Of a stretch of 64,000 nucleotides of DNA, positions 11,003 through 22,476 are shown one piece after another. Numbering within the stretch: position 1 is the first letter of the stretch; the number at the start of each line of letters is the position of its first letter. The notes under the pieces are model-generated. The model did no database searches. It was not told the DNA's origin and worked only from the letters and a program-made list of their open reading frames with translations. The DNA lies in the NCBI GenBank assembly GCA_963377175.1, contig CAUJNA010001446.1, forward strand, positions 1,786,065 through 1,850,064, in the 5' to 3' direction. The stretch comes from Effrenium voratum. Taxonomy: Eukaryota; Sar; Dinophyceae; Suessiales; Symbiodiniaceae. Made by a program: the position numbers and the translations under genes.

Positions 11003-11069
11003 CCTGTTGCTGGTTTTTGGGGTAAAGTGCATGGAAAAAGACCCAACAAAAACAGCAACTGGCGACAGG
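11003..11069 (-). repeat. Partial family A copy
   Basis: Retains cctgttgctggtttttggg and cagcaactggcgacagg. Confidence 0.6.
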
Positions 11070-11224
11070 TCAAAAACTCAAAAGCCTAAGTTCCTTGCTT
11101 GAACATGTTCTAAACCTCAAAAGCTTCTCACAAGGTCTCCAAAGCTCGAGTGGGCAATTGGAACGGCAGGTGCAAGCTACATCGCGCCGATGCTAAAACC
11201 ATCGGCCTTGGGAGAAATGGGTGT

Positions 11225-11318
11225 CTAGATAGCCAAGTTGCTGCATTTGTTAGTCACTGTTGCGATCGGTTTTTGAGGTAAGTGCATGGAAAAAAGCGAT
11301 CGCAACTGGCGATCCAGG
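11225..11318 (-). repeat. MITE-like family A copy
   Basis: Ends ctagatagccaagttgctg and gcaactggcgatccagg. Confidence 0.78.
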
Positions 11319-11849
11319 TGGTTCCTTTTGGCCTAAGGGCCTTGACCAATCACACTTGAGGAATGGGTCGGGGTTCTCTGGAGCGTCCGGGGGTCTGGAT
11401 TGGGACCCTAAACCCCTAGGACCCTTGTGGCTACCCTTTGGGTGTAGTACATCTTCGTTGCCATTTCAGGGTCTGCCTTGGATGTTTAAAAGTACGTCAG
11501 GCAAGTAGGCTACAACTTTGGTTGTAAGGTAACCCCAGTTACCAACTTGTTTTTGGCACCCCCCCCCCCGGAACAAATGAACAGAACCCAAGAACTCAGA
11601 AAAACACTTGATCCAAGAACAGCGAGGTTGGTATTTCCCTACTTGCGTAGGTTGGTTACATCCCAGTCTCAACGACACTTCCAAACCTTCCGCTCAAAAC
11701 CTCCAGTAGAGAGGAGGTCGAATAAGTTGGTACCAACTCTCTTTTTTTCTGTAGTCGATTTGAGGGTTCGCAACCCTCCCAACCAAAAAAATCCACGGAA
11801 AGGACGTAGCTCCTTCCGACACCCTGCCTCCGGTGCTGGGCTCAATCCC

Positions 11850-11955
11850 CCTGAGACGTGGCTGGAGGCACTCTCCGAGTGGCTGGACTCGGAGCGGCCT
11901 GTCTCCTGCGCGGCTCCGAAATTCCGCTGCCTCTGCGGGACCCAGAAATAAGCGA
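11850..11955 (-). CDS. Candidate Ser-rich exon, paralogue of the 12.4-kb one
   Basis: After the repeat end gtccag the minus frame reads AVAYFWVPQRQRNFGAAQET, then GRSESSHSESAS, and meets a GC (cca|gccacg). It shares the FG..QE...S.S.S pattern with 12,375-12,475. Confidence 0.32.
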
Positions 11956-11958
11956 CTG

Positions 11959-12042
11959 CCTGGACAGCCAAGTTGCAGTCACTGGTGCTGGTTTTTGGGG
12001 CAAAGTGGATGGGAAAAAACGAGCGCAACCTGGCGAACCAGG
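11959..12042 (-). repeat. MITE-like family A copy
   Basis: Ends cctggacagccaagttgc and acctggcgaaccagg. It adjoins the candidate Ser-rich exon at 11,850-11,955. Confidence 0.7.
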
Positions 12043-12114
12043 CATCCCCTATTCCCTCATTCCCCACTTCTCGCACCAGCAAGTAACATGATTAGAGTTA
12101 GGCCCAGCTATAGA

Positions 12115-12152
12115 ATATATATATATATGTATATATATGTATATATATATAG
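12115..12152. repeat. (TA)n microsatellite
   Basis: Interrupted tata/gtata run. Confidence 0.85.
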
Positions 12153-12374
12153 TTATTGGTTGCTTCACTTTGAGTCACTGTGCAAAATATAAAATGTATC
12201 CCAAGTCTAGCCCAGATAAACAGCTGTTGGTGCGTTTTATGCTTCGGGGTCTCGGATCTCGCATCTCAAGATCATGTCTCGTCGAAGGACTTCTCTGCTG
12301 GTTCAGGAGGGGCTTCCCATGCAAAATTTCTGGATTTTTAGGTAAGGGTCTGGTCGAAACCAACGGTCGATCCC

Positions 12375-12475
12375 GAACCCCGCCTCGCTTGACACGCTGG
12401 AGCCGGAGCGACTCTCCGAGCTGTGCGAGTCGCTGTGCGAGTGGCTTAGCTCCTGCGAGCAACCGAAAACTCCGT
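12375..12475 (-). CDS. Candidate Ser/His-rich exon
   Basis: The minus frame reads FGCSQELSHSHSDSHSSESR, then SGSSVSSEAGFG. It is similar to the frame at 11,850-11,930 (FGAAQETGRSESSHSESASS), suggesting duplicated low-complexity exons. The plus strand is also open (LEPERLSELCESLCEWLSSC), so the direction is uncertain. Confidence 0.3.
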
Positions 12476-12484
12476 TGGAGTGGG

Positions 12485-12622
12485 TCCCCCTACTCCAAAT
12501 ACCCACTTTTGTTTAAGGTATTGATTGAAAAACCCAGGCGTCCATGGGAAATACCCCTTTTTCAGTAGAGGGTCAACATCATGCCCTAAAAAAAAGCCGG
12601 GTACAGTATTTGGAGGGGGCAC
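12485..12622. repeat. MITE-like family D copy
   Basis: Starts ccccctactccaaatac and ends gtatttggagggggc. Confidence 0.7.
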
Positions 12623-13126
12623 CCAAACGCTCAGCGTTTTTTAGGACCCCTCATGAGAAATCCTTCGAATGGGAGGGACCGTCTTGTTTCGAGCCCTCAT
12701 GAGACACCAGGCCCCTCAAATATCAATGGTGGTGTCCAACCTGATTTTTGGTGTTGAAAAAGCCCCATGTTTCAAATGGTTGCAAAATGTATGATTTAAG
12801 GAGCCCTGTCAAATATCAACTCTTTTGGAAGGCCCAGGGAGTTGGGAGCGTTTGGGCGGAAATCAAGGCTGGACCCTCAAACCGCCCACCAGAATGGAAA
12901 TTCACCCCACACATATGGGGCGAGGACCCATTTTTATGTGGCAATCTTATGGTTCCAGGTTCACCTTTTGGAACCTTAAATATGGGCCATGGGAAAACGT
13001 AAAGGTCATGTTCGGTCTGTTTCGAAGCTTTGAGAACAAAACGTGGTTCCAGTCGGACTCGAAATCCATCGTCTCGGAGTCATCTATCGTTCTAAGCCCT
13101 CGGGGCGAGTCAAGGGGTCCCATATT

Positions 13127-13239
13127 CTAGGTCCTCCAGTAGAGACGCTAGAAAAAGGGTACCAACTTTTGTCTGTAGTCTATTTTTGTAGGGGAACCCT
13201 CCCCCAAAAAAGTTGGTAAAAGGGCACCTAGCTGAGGGC
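13127..13239 (+). repeat. MITE-like family B copy
   Basis: Starts ctaggtcctccagtagag, with inner aaagggtaccaacttttgtc and gggcacctagctgagg near the end. Confidence 0.7.
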
Positions 13240-13368
13240 CTCAGACTTTTTGGGCATTAAGTTGGAATTGTGTGGGTGCAGGGACTCATTTTGAGTAGTT
13301 CCCTTGAGCTTAGTGCTACCTTGCCCGAATGGCGGTCGGTGTTGACTATGACCCCATTGAACAAAGTG

Positions 13369-13468
13369 CCTGGATCGCCAGTTGCGATCGCTTGTTCCAT
13401 GCACTTTACCCCAAAAACCGAACGCAACAGTGACTGAAAAAAGCGATCGCAACTTGGCGATTTCTAGG
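13369..13468 (+). repeat. MITE-like family A copy
   Basis: Complete copy: cctggatcgccagttgcgat to gcaacttggcgatttctagg. Confidence 0.82.
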
Positions 13469-13639
13469 CGACGGGCACTAGGCTGTCCACAAAGGTTGGG
13501 ATCTGATGAACATATCCGCTTCCAACGACCCAGGCTTCAGGACAAAACCGCCTCGTGGATTCTGTCTGTTTTCTGATCCCCCGCTAAAAGTTCTTAACTG
13601 TTGATGGGTAAAATGGAAACCCAGCCACTAACCCCGATA

Positions 13640-13747
13640 CCTAGATAGCCAAGTTGTTTTTTTCGCTCTTTTCAGTTCACTGTGGCGATCGGTTATTGGG
13701 GGTTTGAGCGCCTGGAAAAAAAAAAACAATCGCAACTGGCGATCCAG
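13640..13747 (-). repeat. MITE-like family A copy
   Basis: Second of three copies clustered in 650 bp; T-rich and A-rich expansions in the middle. Confidence 0.72.
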
Positions 13748-13798
13748 AGTCCTAGAACTGAACCAACCCAAAACCTGAAAACCTAAGGAACCTGTCCA

Positions 13799-13895
13799 CC
13801 TGGATCGCCAGTTGCTGTCCTTTCCCATGCACTTCACGCCAAAAACCGATCGCCACAGTGAATGAAAAAAAGCGATTGCAACTTGGCTATCTCGG
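13799..13895 (+). repeat. MITE-like family A copy
   Basis: Third copy of the cluster; a truncated fourth lies at 13,940-14,012. Confidence 0.75.
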
Positions 13896-14619
13896 CAGGA
13901 TTGAATTTGCAGCCCAGCGGGAGGCTCCAGGTATACTTACCTGGATCGCCAGTTGCTGCTACGTTCCATCCACTTTAACCCGAAAACCGATTGCAACAGT
14001 GACTGAAAAAAGGTGGCCCGTTTTTTGGTTTGTCAGGTCCAACACCTTGTGGAGGTCCGGTGGGCTCGAGCCCTTCAATGGGTCCGAAATCTGATGCTTG
14101 GCAGTGTTAAAAAAAAGAAAAGAAAAGCCCTCTGTTTCTTCACAACCTCTCCTCTCAGTCAAAAGCGCACGTCCCCTCCCGCTCACACACTCTCTCAAAA
14201 GCTTCTGTCTGTCGCTGCTAGCTTCCCTGTCGCTTGAAACGGTTGCTTCTTTTGGGGATTCTATCCATCGATCATGCGCGGCAGCTTCTTGAGGGCAGGG
14301 CGGCTGATATTTAAGACTCTATCGCTGATAATTTCTTGGTACGTCTCTTGCTGGGGCTTGCGGTGGCCTCTTGTCCAATGGCCTCTTGCGCTTGATGTCT
14401 TGAACGGGACAGCTGACTTGTCTAAACTTACTCAGCAGCGGAGGCTTGTGCTCTCCCTCGCTCTCCTTACTCATCGTGAGTTCATTCGGGGCCTTGTTGT
14501 CGGACGCACGTTGTCCCATCGGAGCATTTGCTGCAGGCATGCGCCGTGCAAGTATCCCACGTTCCACGTGCTCTACCTCATCCTTGCGATCATTTGACGA
14601 TGCTATTCGTCCTCTATTG

Positions 14620-14855
14620 CCCAGTGACGTGGAGCGCCTCCTGGACGAGGCGGGGCAGCGCGCGCAGGAGGTGGAGCGCGGCGCGGCGCAGGCCGTTGAG
14701 GAGACGGCGGCCGTGGCAGCGGAGGAGGGCGAGGTTGCCGCCGAGGGCGTGGGCGGAGCCTTTGGGTACCTGGGGGGCCTGGCCGAGGGGGCCGCAGCCC
14801 TGGCGCCCACCGCGGGCGAGGTTGCTGGAACGTTGGCTGGCGCGGCGGGAGTTGG
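14620..14855 (+). CDS. Alanine/glutamate-rich candidate exon
   Basis: A GC-rich island encodes an amphipathic Ala/Glu/Gly-rich helix on the plus strand (DVERLLDEAGQRAQEVERGA, then later GGAFGYLGGLAEGAAALAPT). Third positions are mostly G or C and first positions mostly G, as expected for real plus-strand codons. The frame 14,446-14,973 is open. An antisense frame of 261 codons (14,319-15,104) is also open, so the strand is not certain. Confidence 0.42.
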
Positions 14856-15156
14856 CACTTGTTTCAATATGACCTCTTTGCGCGGTGGGTTTGTTGGTGC
14901 TTTCACTGTCCCGCCCTGTATCAGCAGGCGTGCATCTTTGGCAATGTTGGGGAATGAAGGGATCTCCTGGTAAAGGATGTTTATCATGGCTTGAGCTCGT
15001 TTTACCCCCGAATTGGTGAGCTCGCCAATAGCACCCTCCCCCCCCCCCCCCCCTTTCCGGTGAATTTGGGGGTGCAGGTACCTCCGTTGGTGGGTTGCCT
15101 TCAAGGAAACCCAAGCAAAAGCGGCACCTGAACCCTCAATAGGTTGTAGCCCCTGG

Positions 15157-15245
15157 TACCTGGAGTCCCCATGACCCTTAAGAAGTGGTTACCCAAAATG
15201 AAAGGTTCTTGACCCGTTTTTGAACGGGTCATGGAGACTCCAGGT
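15157..15245. repeat. MITE-like family F copy
   Basis: Inverted ends tacctggagtccccatgacc / gggtcatggagactccaggt. Other copies are at 61,814-61,901 and 63,515-63,614. Confidence 0.75.
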
Positions 15246-15267
15246 AGTTTGAGGGTCCAGGCACCTC

Positions 15268-15345
15268 GACTGAGTTTCTGCCCCTCCTCCAAGACCTTTG
15301 CGAAGTCGATGCGGCTCACTCCCGTGCCGCGGCCCACCTCGAAAT
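15268..15345 (-). CDS. Candidate host exon downstream of the vWA domain
   Basis: The minus-strand frame VGRGTGVSRIDFAKVLEEGQ, then KLSR, lies between gatttcgag and a donor-like gt|gcctggaccctcaaact. As at exon 5, the repeat terminus cctggaccctcaa follows the exon directly. The family is unknown. Confidence 0.45.
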
Positions 15346-15399
15346 CGGCCGGAACCCGAACTTGAAATGGCCCCTGGAGCCCCGAAACGCCACTTTTGC

Positions 15400-17119
15400 G
15401 GTCAAAAGGCATACTTGGCACGTTTTTACCCGCAAGGTTGTTTTGTTTTCAGTCATTTGCCTTAGTTGCCCGTATTTGGCCGTATACCCGTATTTTGTCG
15501 ATAAACTATCGGGGAAAAATGCGAAGGGAATATTTGGCCGTATGACCACTTTTTTCGAGCAAAGCCTCTTGACCAAAAAGAAGCAGTGTTTTGGGGCCCT
15601 CAAAGGGAGAAATCCACACCTGGACCCTCCAAACTACCCCAAACCACATGGAGTTCACCCTAGAATTTTTTGGCTACTACTATACCCCATAAGTAAAGTG
15701 AATGTTGAGGGGTCAGGCTGGTTTATCCTTGACAAACAAGGGGTCGTTGTACGTACCCGGCAAAACCCAACGGTTTTCCAAAAATAATGCCAGGCAAAAC
15801 CCATCGGTTGTCCAAAAAGAACGCCAACCCGAACTCTCAAGATTCCTGGAAAAATGGGTTGTTGCCCCACAAATAGTTGGTGAATTCCATATTTGTTGGG
15901 TACTCGGCTCCCTGTGAAGAACGGTTTCCTCCAATGACACCGGATTCATTTCATAAACGGGGGGTGTGCAACTGGATTTGGTGGGGATTCAGACCCACTT
16001 TTGGAGGGGCCCGCAACCCCCATATCAATTTGTCAACATTCATCCGCCCAAAGGCTCCTGGACCTTTCGATGGAAGGCTCCTCGACCCCTCCCCGCTACC
16101 CCGCGTTTCTCAAAACCTGGCGGTTTTATCGGGCCCCAAATCAATCGAAGCCGGGCGCCTCTGAACAGATTAATTGGACGAGTCAGCAAATCGAATCAAA
16201 AGCACAGGGCCACGAACCTAGATGCCGTTGCGCGACATCGCGCGCAAAAAACCATGTCGGCCCTCATGGTTTCTTCAGGAACCTTGGGAATGCCAGGCAC
16301 GGGGACCAAAGGAAGCGGAAATCCAAGAATGCGGTGGAAAAAACTCTCAGAAAACCCCAGCTTTCGAAGGTCACCAGGAATCCAGTCCAACCCCTTCTAG
16401 GGTTATGCTGTCCGCCCCGAAAATGGCCTGGTATATATACCATGGGCCGTTTACCCAACGGCCCATTTGGAGAAAATGCCTCGCAGTTCCCCCCGAAGGA
16501 TCCTGGTGACGTTGCGGCCTCTCGCTTTGGCTGCCCTTGGGCCAATGCGTTGCCCACACACTTTCCAGGTGTTGAAGAGACACCAGGAGGAAACACGAAA
16601 TCCATTTTTTCTGGCGCGGGGGGGGGGGGGCCAAAAAAAGGCACCAGTTTTTCCGTTTTTGGCAAAAGGGTCAGATTTGGAGTCTGGTAGCACAATTTTG
16701 GGGGAAACGAACCAAACACGGGCCACCCAAACAAACAAAAAAACAAGATCCGACGCCGAGCGATGCCTCCTGTATGCCATGGCAGCTTGCATTTTGTGAC
16801 CCTCACAAGTCACGCTACCCCTAGTATCACTTGCCACAAAAACCCAGAAATAAAAGCTGACCACGTGCTGGAACCAAATGACTAAAACTGGTTTTGTATA
16901 AAAGGCTGGCTTTGGGCAAGTGAGTTGGTGGCTTGACCTGAGCAAAAAGGTAGTTAAACCCCCCAAGCCGGCCTTGAAAATTCCCGTACCGATGGGTTGT
17001 TTAATTGCCACAAAACCAGGGGGTGAACTCCATGCTTGTTTCTTGTAGCCGAGGTTTGAGAGTCCAGGCTTCTTTCAAGGCAGACTTTTCTGGGCGAAAA
17101 CCGCCCCCGCCTGCCCAGC
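15400..17119. other. No confident gene
   Basis: Host sequence downstream of vWA exon 7. A family E-like repeat is near 15,616-15,730. A minus-strand stretch at 16,490-16,570 (KCVGNALAQGQPKREAATSP) might be an exon, without supporting motif. Confidence 0.4.
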
Positions 17120-17182
17120 AATCTCGCAGCTGTAGCTTGTGATGCTGCTGTGAATCTTGTCCAAGGCGTGGTAGTCGTCGAC
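17120..17182 (-). CDS. Host vWA gene, exon 7 (last helix)
   Basis: Twenty-one codons (VDDYHALDKIHSSITSYSCE, then I) lie after actcag and before att|gctggg. They match the closing 'vddfdaL..I...l...iC' helix of vWA domains. This completes the domain; further downstream exons are less certain. Confidence 0.73.
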
Positions 17183-17515
17183 CTGAGTTGCTTGCTTTTT
17201 GCGATTCCCCTAGTCCAAAGATACGCGTCAACCCAGCGAGGCCGGGTATTTGGACGTTGCAAGGTTGTTGTAATGAGAACCAACAAGAGTGGAGTATTTG
17301 GATCAAGTCTACTTGAGTCAAACAAGAAACCAAGTGAAACACGGCAAGTCACTTAGAAGAGAAACAGGAAACCAAGTGAGTCAAAAACACCTGGCAAAAA
17401 AAAAAAAAAAAAAAAAAAACATGACCCCTGGCATTCTTCATCAAATTTCCGTGGCATTGTTCTTGCCGCCTAACACGCCAAAAACGCCAAAGGGGTCCCC
17501 AGCCCCAGCGAGCGC

Positions 17516-17589
17516 CTTCCAGAAGAGCTTGGGGTTGGATGCCAACTTCTTCAGCGCCACCACGTCCGCCTCTGCCCCGACTGCCACGC
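17516..17589 (-). CDS. Host vWA gene, exon 6
   Basis: It begins in phase 1 after gcggcag and encodes VAVGAEADVVALKKLASNPK, then LFWK. This is the vWA 'aVGig.ad...L..iAs.P...f' segment. The GC donor is at aag|gcgctc, phase 0. The phase match with exon 5 (one base plus two) supports the model. Confidence 0.75.
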
Positions 17590-18755
17590 CTGCCGCGGAG
17601 CTGAGAGGGCGGGTGAGTCGTTCTTTGGGCAGGTTTCGGGTGAGGCTGGGGGGGGGGGGAGGGTGTTGGGGGGGGGGGTGTCGGTGCGTCCCGGGGTGGG
17701 TTGTGGAATCACAAGAGGTGGTACTCCGGGGCAAAGGCCAAAAAAGAGCTCGAGCCATGTGGATGGACTGTCTGCACACAGACTCTGCTTCAATGTTCGT
17801 CTAAACCCTCAAAATCCCTCAGGAACGAGTTATTGCCCCAAAATTCTGGGGTGATGTCCCTCTTTTGTCAGCAGTTTGATTGGACCCTCCATTGAAGGGG
17901 TTAGGACCTCCATTGGAAGGTCTTTGAAGAGAGCGTGCTGTAACCACACAGCAAAGTATAAACGTGCGTCGTTTGGTCCCGTATTTTGTTGGGCGTGTTA
18001 CCGTCCATTTGGGGCGGTGTTGCCCTGTTTTTGGCGGTGTTGCCTCACCATCTTGGAAGGTTTTGGTGCTCAAAAAAGGTCTCTCTGAGGGATGGGCCCT
18101 TTCTAGACGCGGACAAACCTTTAAAATACTCAGATCCTGGACCTTCGAACGTACCTGAAATTTATGCCTCCCCTGTCAATCGGCTGGTTTGTTTTTGGAA
18201 TTCGTTCCTCTTTTTCTTGGCTTGTCCGCTTTTATGGACCTCGCGCGGCTTTTGGAGGCCTGCGGGCTGTCAGGTCTCAATATGACCTACTCGAGCAAAC
18301 ATTGTGCGGAAAAATCGCCTGCAACGGCCCGCACAACGAGCGCAACAACCCGCAATACGAGCGCAAAATTGAAAAAATGCTCAGTTGAACATATAAGCCT
18401 TAGGCATTGTTTTTCATTGCTCTGGCAAAAAATGAAGAATCGGGCACAAACTGCACGTTTGAGCAGAAAAAGGCGAGCAAACAAAAGGTATCGTATGTTC
18501 CCTTGTTCCAGGGGACTGAATCAAATGGAAGAAACCAGTTGGCCAATTGGCATGGTGTCCTTTTGGCAAAATAGGTGGCCTGGATTGGGGCATAAAAGCC
18601 GATCTAAACCAGTGCAACCCATCTATTTCTATCCAAGCCAACCGATCACAGTCGGTTGGGTGGGTTTGTAATGTTGGGTCCGGACTAAGATACCCGTCCT
18701 ATTAGTAGGTGTTCACCCCCCACTTCTTTGTTGGGGGTGGCTTGAGGGTCCAGGC

Positions 18756-18876
18756 TTTTGTACTTGGCCAAGGGGCTGAAGATGATGATCCCGTCGTCGT
18801 TCTCCATAGTACGCGCTAATTCTTCTGAGTGTGCGTCCACGTCCCCGTCCGAGATGAGGATCAGGAAGCGGTGGTT
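18756..18876 (-). CDS. Host vWA gene, exon 5 (MIDAS aspartate)
   Basis: It starts after cgtcag and encodes NHRFLILISDGDVDAHSEEL, then ARTMENDDGIIIFSPLAKYK. LILISDGD is the vWA 'lvliTDG' strand that supplies the third metal-binding position. It ends in phase 1 at aaaa|gcctgg. That donor coincides with the end of a MITE-like repeat whose terminus is cctggaccctcaa. Confidence 0.75.
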
Positions 18877-18974
18877 CTGACGATCCACGGATTCGGAGTG
18901 CCCAGTTGGCTGACTGGGCAACCCCCCCCAATAAACATAACATGAATAAATAAGCAAACCAAATCAAACGCAAC

Positions 18975-19130
18975 CAATCCAAGCCACACAAACAATGGGA
19001 CAACAATCAAACAAACAAACGAACAAACAAACAAACAAACAAACGCACAAGCAAAACCAGGCAGACAGACATACAGACAGGACAGGACAGGACAGGACAA
19101 ACAGGGCAGCCAGCCAGACAGAAAACCAGA
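18975..19130. repeat. Simple repeats (caaa)n and (gacag)n
   Basis: Repeats of aaacaaacaaac and gacaggacagg within the large vWA intron. Confidence 0.85.
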
Positions 19131-19339
19131 CAATGTGGTTTTGCTCCCCCCCATGATCCACGCCTAGAGTGCTGGATCCACGCCCAGAGTGTTGGATGGA
19201 AGACTTCACACTGCGCACATCCATAGATTTTAGCTCCTGCTGCTGCTGTTTGAGTCGCCAGTCAGCTTTTCACCACCAAAACAATGGACTTCTCACCACA
19301 TTCTGCTTCCAAGGGTGCCTTTATTAGAAGCGTAAAGCG

Positions 19340-20240
19340 CTCAGATTTATAGAGCTACAACCTAAATCATAGAAAGCTCCCCCAAATCATAGAACTGCAA
19401 CCTGAAACATAGACCGTTCTTCATAGAATTGAAACCTAAATCATAGAAAGTTCTTGATAGAATTGCGACCTGAACCATAGAAAGTGTTGTGTAGAACTGC
19501 AACCAAAATCATAGACATTGTGTATGAGGTTGCAACCTAAATCGTAGAAAGTTCTTCATAGAACTGCAACCTCAATCATAGAAAGTTCTTCATACAACTG
19601 CGCCTTAAATCGTAGAAACAGCTTTATAGATCTGCAACCTCATTCATAGAAAGGCTGCAGCCTAGACCATAGAAATGGTTTGTAGAATTTTGATCTCCAG
19701 ATTCTAGGTTTCAGGTGCTTCACCATGGACATTTCAAGGGATTGCAGGTCCAACAAAAAACTGTAAAACAAAGTGTTTCGAAGAAATTGCCCAGATTGTG
19801 TTCCCTTGGGCCGAAGATTGTTCGTTTCCCAAAAAACATTTTGCCCCCTTCAACATTCCAATTCCAACTTAAATCATAAAACTGTCTTCACAGAGTTGCA
19901 ACCCAGTTTATTCAAACATAATATTCAAGCGCTGCCCAAATCATGGAAAGCGCGGTATGGACTTGCAGCCTAAACAATAGAAAGTATTCATAGAACCGCA
20001 ACCTAAAACATGGAAAGTTCTTCATAGAATTGAAACCTACATCATAGAAAGTTCTTCATGCAGCGCAAGTCATGGAAAGAACTGCAGCCTAAACCATAAT
20101 CATAGAACGTTCTTAAAATAATTGCATCTTGAATCGTAGAAAGTGTTGTATAGAACTGCAACTGAACTCATGGAAAGTGTTGTATAGAACTGCAACCTAA
20201 AAAATATAAATTGTTTGAATAGAAAGTTCTTCACAGCTGG
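19340..20240. repeat. Dispersed tandem field of 'catagaaagttcttcatag' units
   Basis: More than 15 imperfect units of about 30-40 bp alternate 'aactgcaacctaaatcatag' with 'aaagttcttcatagaa'. Unit lengths vary; there is no open frame. It is interrupted at 19,691-19,864 by a block duplicated elsewhere. Confidence 0.85.
19691..19864 (+). repeat. 174-bp segment duplicated at 21,946-22,119
   Basis: By eye the two copies are identical from tgatctccagattctaggtt to caacattccaatt. Confidence 0.9.
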
Positions 20241-21813
20241 TTATTGAAAAGAACGATGGTTGAAAATAATGGCGAATGAACCCCTAGAATAATAAAATTG
20301 TTTGCAGCCCCCTAAAAATGACCAGAACCAAACAACAAAATGTTAAACACATGCCAACAACAGCAAAGTTTTCTGATGCGGGTACGCCTTGGAGAACCCC
20401 AACTTGCATTTGTGTTTTCGCCCACTGGAACAAATGGTTAAAACATTAAATATGTTCAGTAGTGAAATCAATTCCAACTCTAAAAACAAGCCTGGCAAAC
20501 ATAAACAAGTCTGCCCGGGTATTTGAGCAAGTGGCTCAAACTTCCATTTGGTCAAGACCCCTGGGACATATTTCCAGTAGTGATAGATTCCAACTTTAAA
20601 CCAGCAGGGAAAATAAAACATATTCATTTCAGCAAATGGCGGCTCAAAGGGAACTCCCCACTGCCCGCCCCAAACGGAAACGGAACCCGACACCTGGGCC
20701 GGATGCTTCGAGAAGAGCTCCCTCGTCTTTGTAAGCCCCGCCTGAGATGCGGCGACCGGAAAAAATGGAGTCCGTCGCGGGCGAAGCGAACGGGGCTCCG
20801 TTCGCAAATCAGTCGGTTGGCCGGGACCATCGAAACTTAAAAACTCCAGCCTGAAAATGTGTTTTGCGATTTCCGGACCAAAAATCCATCCTGAAACTGT
20901 TATTGTTTGGTTTTTTGCGGACAAAGACTCCAACCTAAAAATGTGTTTACTGATTTGTTTGTTTCCGCCCCGCAATGAGTCGCCCCACAATGATGGTGGG
21001 TGATATATATATATATATATATGGTCACCCCCCCCCCCCCAGGGCCTACCTTTGCCCTCTTCTAGTTGAAGGTGTCAACTCTACTCTGTGTGCCTCTTTC
21101 TTGCAGATGCCTGAAACACTGTAAAATACAGTGTTTTGTTGTTTTTTACCTTCTATATGACAGCAGATGTCTGATTCTTTGAGGCTTGAAAGGCAGCAAA
21201 GCGAAAACGGATTCCGTTTTCAGATTCGAGCCTGGCTTTGATTGAATCACTGGTTTTTACAGTGGTTTTGAGTACACCAGGGAAAAACATTGAAAAAATG
21301 ATGTTTTTGGCAGCTTTGAGCTCTGCAACCTGCACAGACCCAAAAGCACAAAATCTCCTGAAAATGAAAGCTCTGAGACCTGCACATGCCAAACACATCT
21401 CCAGACCAAGTTTGGGAGTCTGGGGATATGTGCCCTTTATTTGTTTAGCCACATTTAAGCTAAATCATATTTGGGAATGAGTTACTATTAAAATTTGTTT
21501 GCAAAGGCCAAGTGATTTCTTTCCAGAATAAGCTATATTCCAATTCAAGTTGTATTTGGGGATGGATTCTTAATCAAATTATTATGTTCAAAAGCTAATT
21601 GAACTCTGTCTGCATTAAAGTATATTTGGATTCTACTGCAATGATATTTTCCTTATTTGGAAAGGTATTCCTGTTCAAATTCTGATCTAATATAGACATT
21701 ATGGTGAATTATGAATGGTGGTGAACTATGTGCTTACTAAATTCTATTCAATATGCAAATTCAATTCGGATCAAAAATCGTATTTGGAAAGGAATGTGTA
21801 CTTGGATATGTTG
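20241..21813. other. No gene recognised
   Basis: Part of the large vWA intron. It includes a GC-rich patch at 20,640-20,830 with open frames on both strands and no motif. A (TA)n/C-run segment at 21,001-21,055 recurs inverted at 44,789-44,840. Confidence 0.4.
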
Positions 21814-22192
21814 GACTCCAGGCTCCAAAATATGAGGCTTGGAGAATCCAACATTAGACATCTCGAGGATTCAATTCGTGTTGGAGTACTCCAGGCTCCA
21901 AAATATGAGGCTTGGAGAATCCAACATTAGACATCTCGAGGATTCTGATCTCCAGATTCTAGGTTTCAGGTGCTTCACCATGGACATTTCAAGGGATTGC
22001 AGGTCCAACAAAAAACTGTAAAACAAAGTGTTTCGAAGAAATTGCCCAGATTGTGTTCCCTTGGGCCGAAGATTGTTCGTTTCCCAAAAAACATTTTGCC
22101 CCCTTCAACATTCCAATTCAATTCGTGTTGGAGTACTCCAGGCTCCAAATTATGAGGCTTGGAGAATCCAACATTAGACATCTCAAGGATTC
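21814..22192 (+). repeat. Three copies of a 60-bp unit
   Basis: 'actccaggctccaaa(a/t)tatgaggcttgg...gaggattc' occurs at 21,814-21,872, 21,887-21,946 and 22,133-22,192. The last two follow aattcgtgttggagt. Confidence 0.85.
21946..22119 (+). repeat. 174-bp duplicate of 19,691-19,864
   Basis: Identical copy lying 360 bp left of the viral element. A diverged third copy begins near 22,190. Confidence 0.9.
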
Positions 22193-22476
22193 TGATCTCC
22201 AGATTCTAGGTTTCAGGTGTTTCAAATTGGACATTTGAAGGGATTAGAGATCCAACAAAATGCTGTAAAACAGAGTGTTTTGCAGCAGTTGCTCAGATTG
22301 TGTTCCCTTGGACCGAATGGACAGCCTTTGATATAACAGTGCAGCAGTGATGACACACACACAATCATCAACCTTTTAGGACCACATGCCCAAACCACAT
22401 CAAACAAGGCCTCAAATGAGTGTCCTTTTTTTCCCAAACAACAGTCTCCACTTGCTGCGCAATAAGCCTACAGAAG

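Noticed and set aside
19340..20240. CRISPR-like array
   Set aside because: Units are imperfect, spacing is irregular, spacers are not unique, and the setting is eukaryotic without cas genes.
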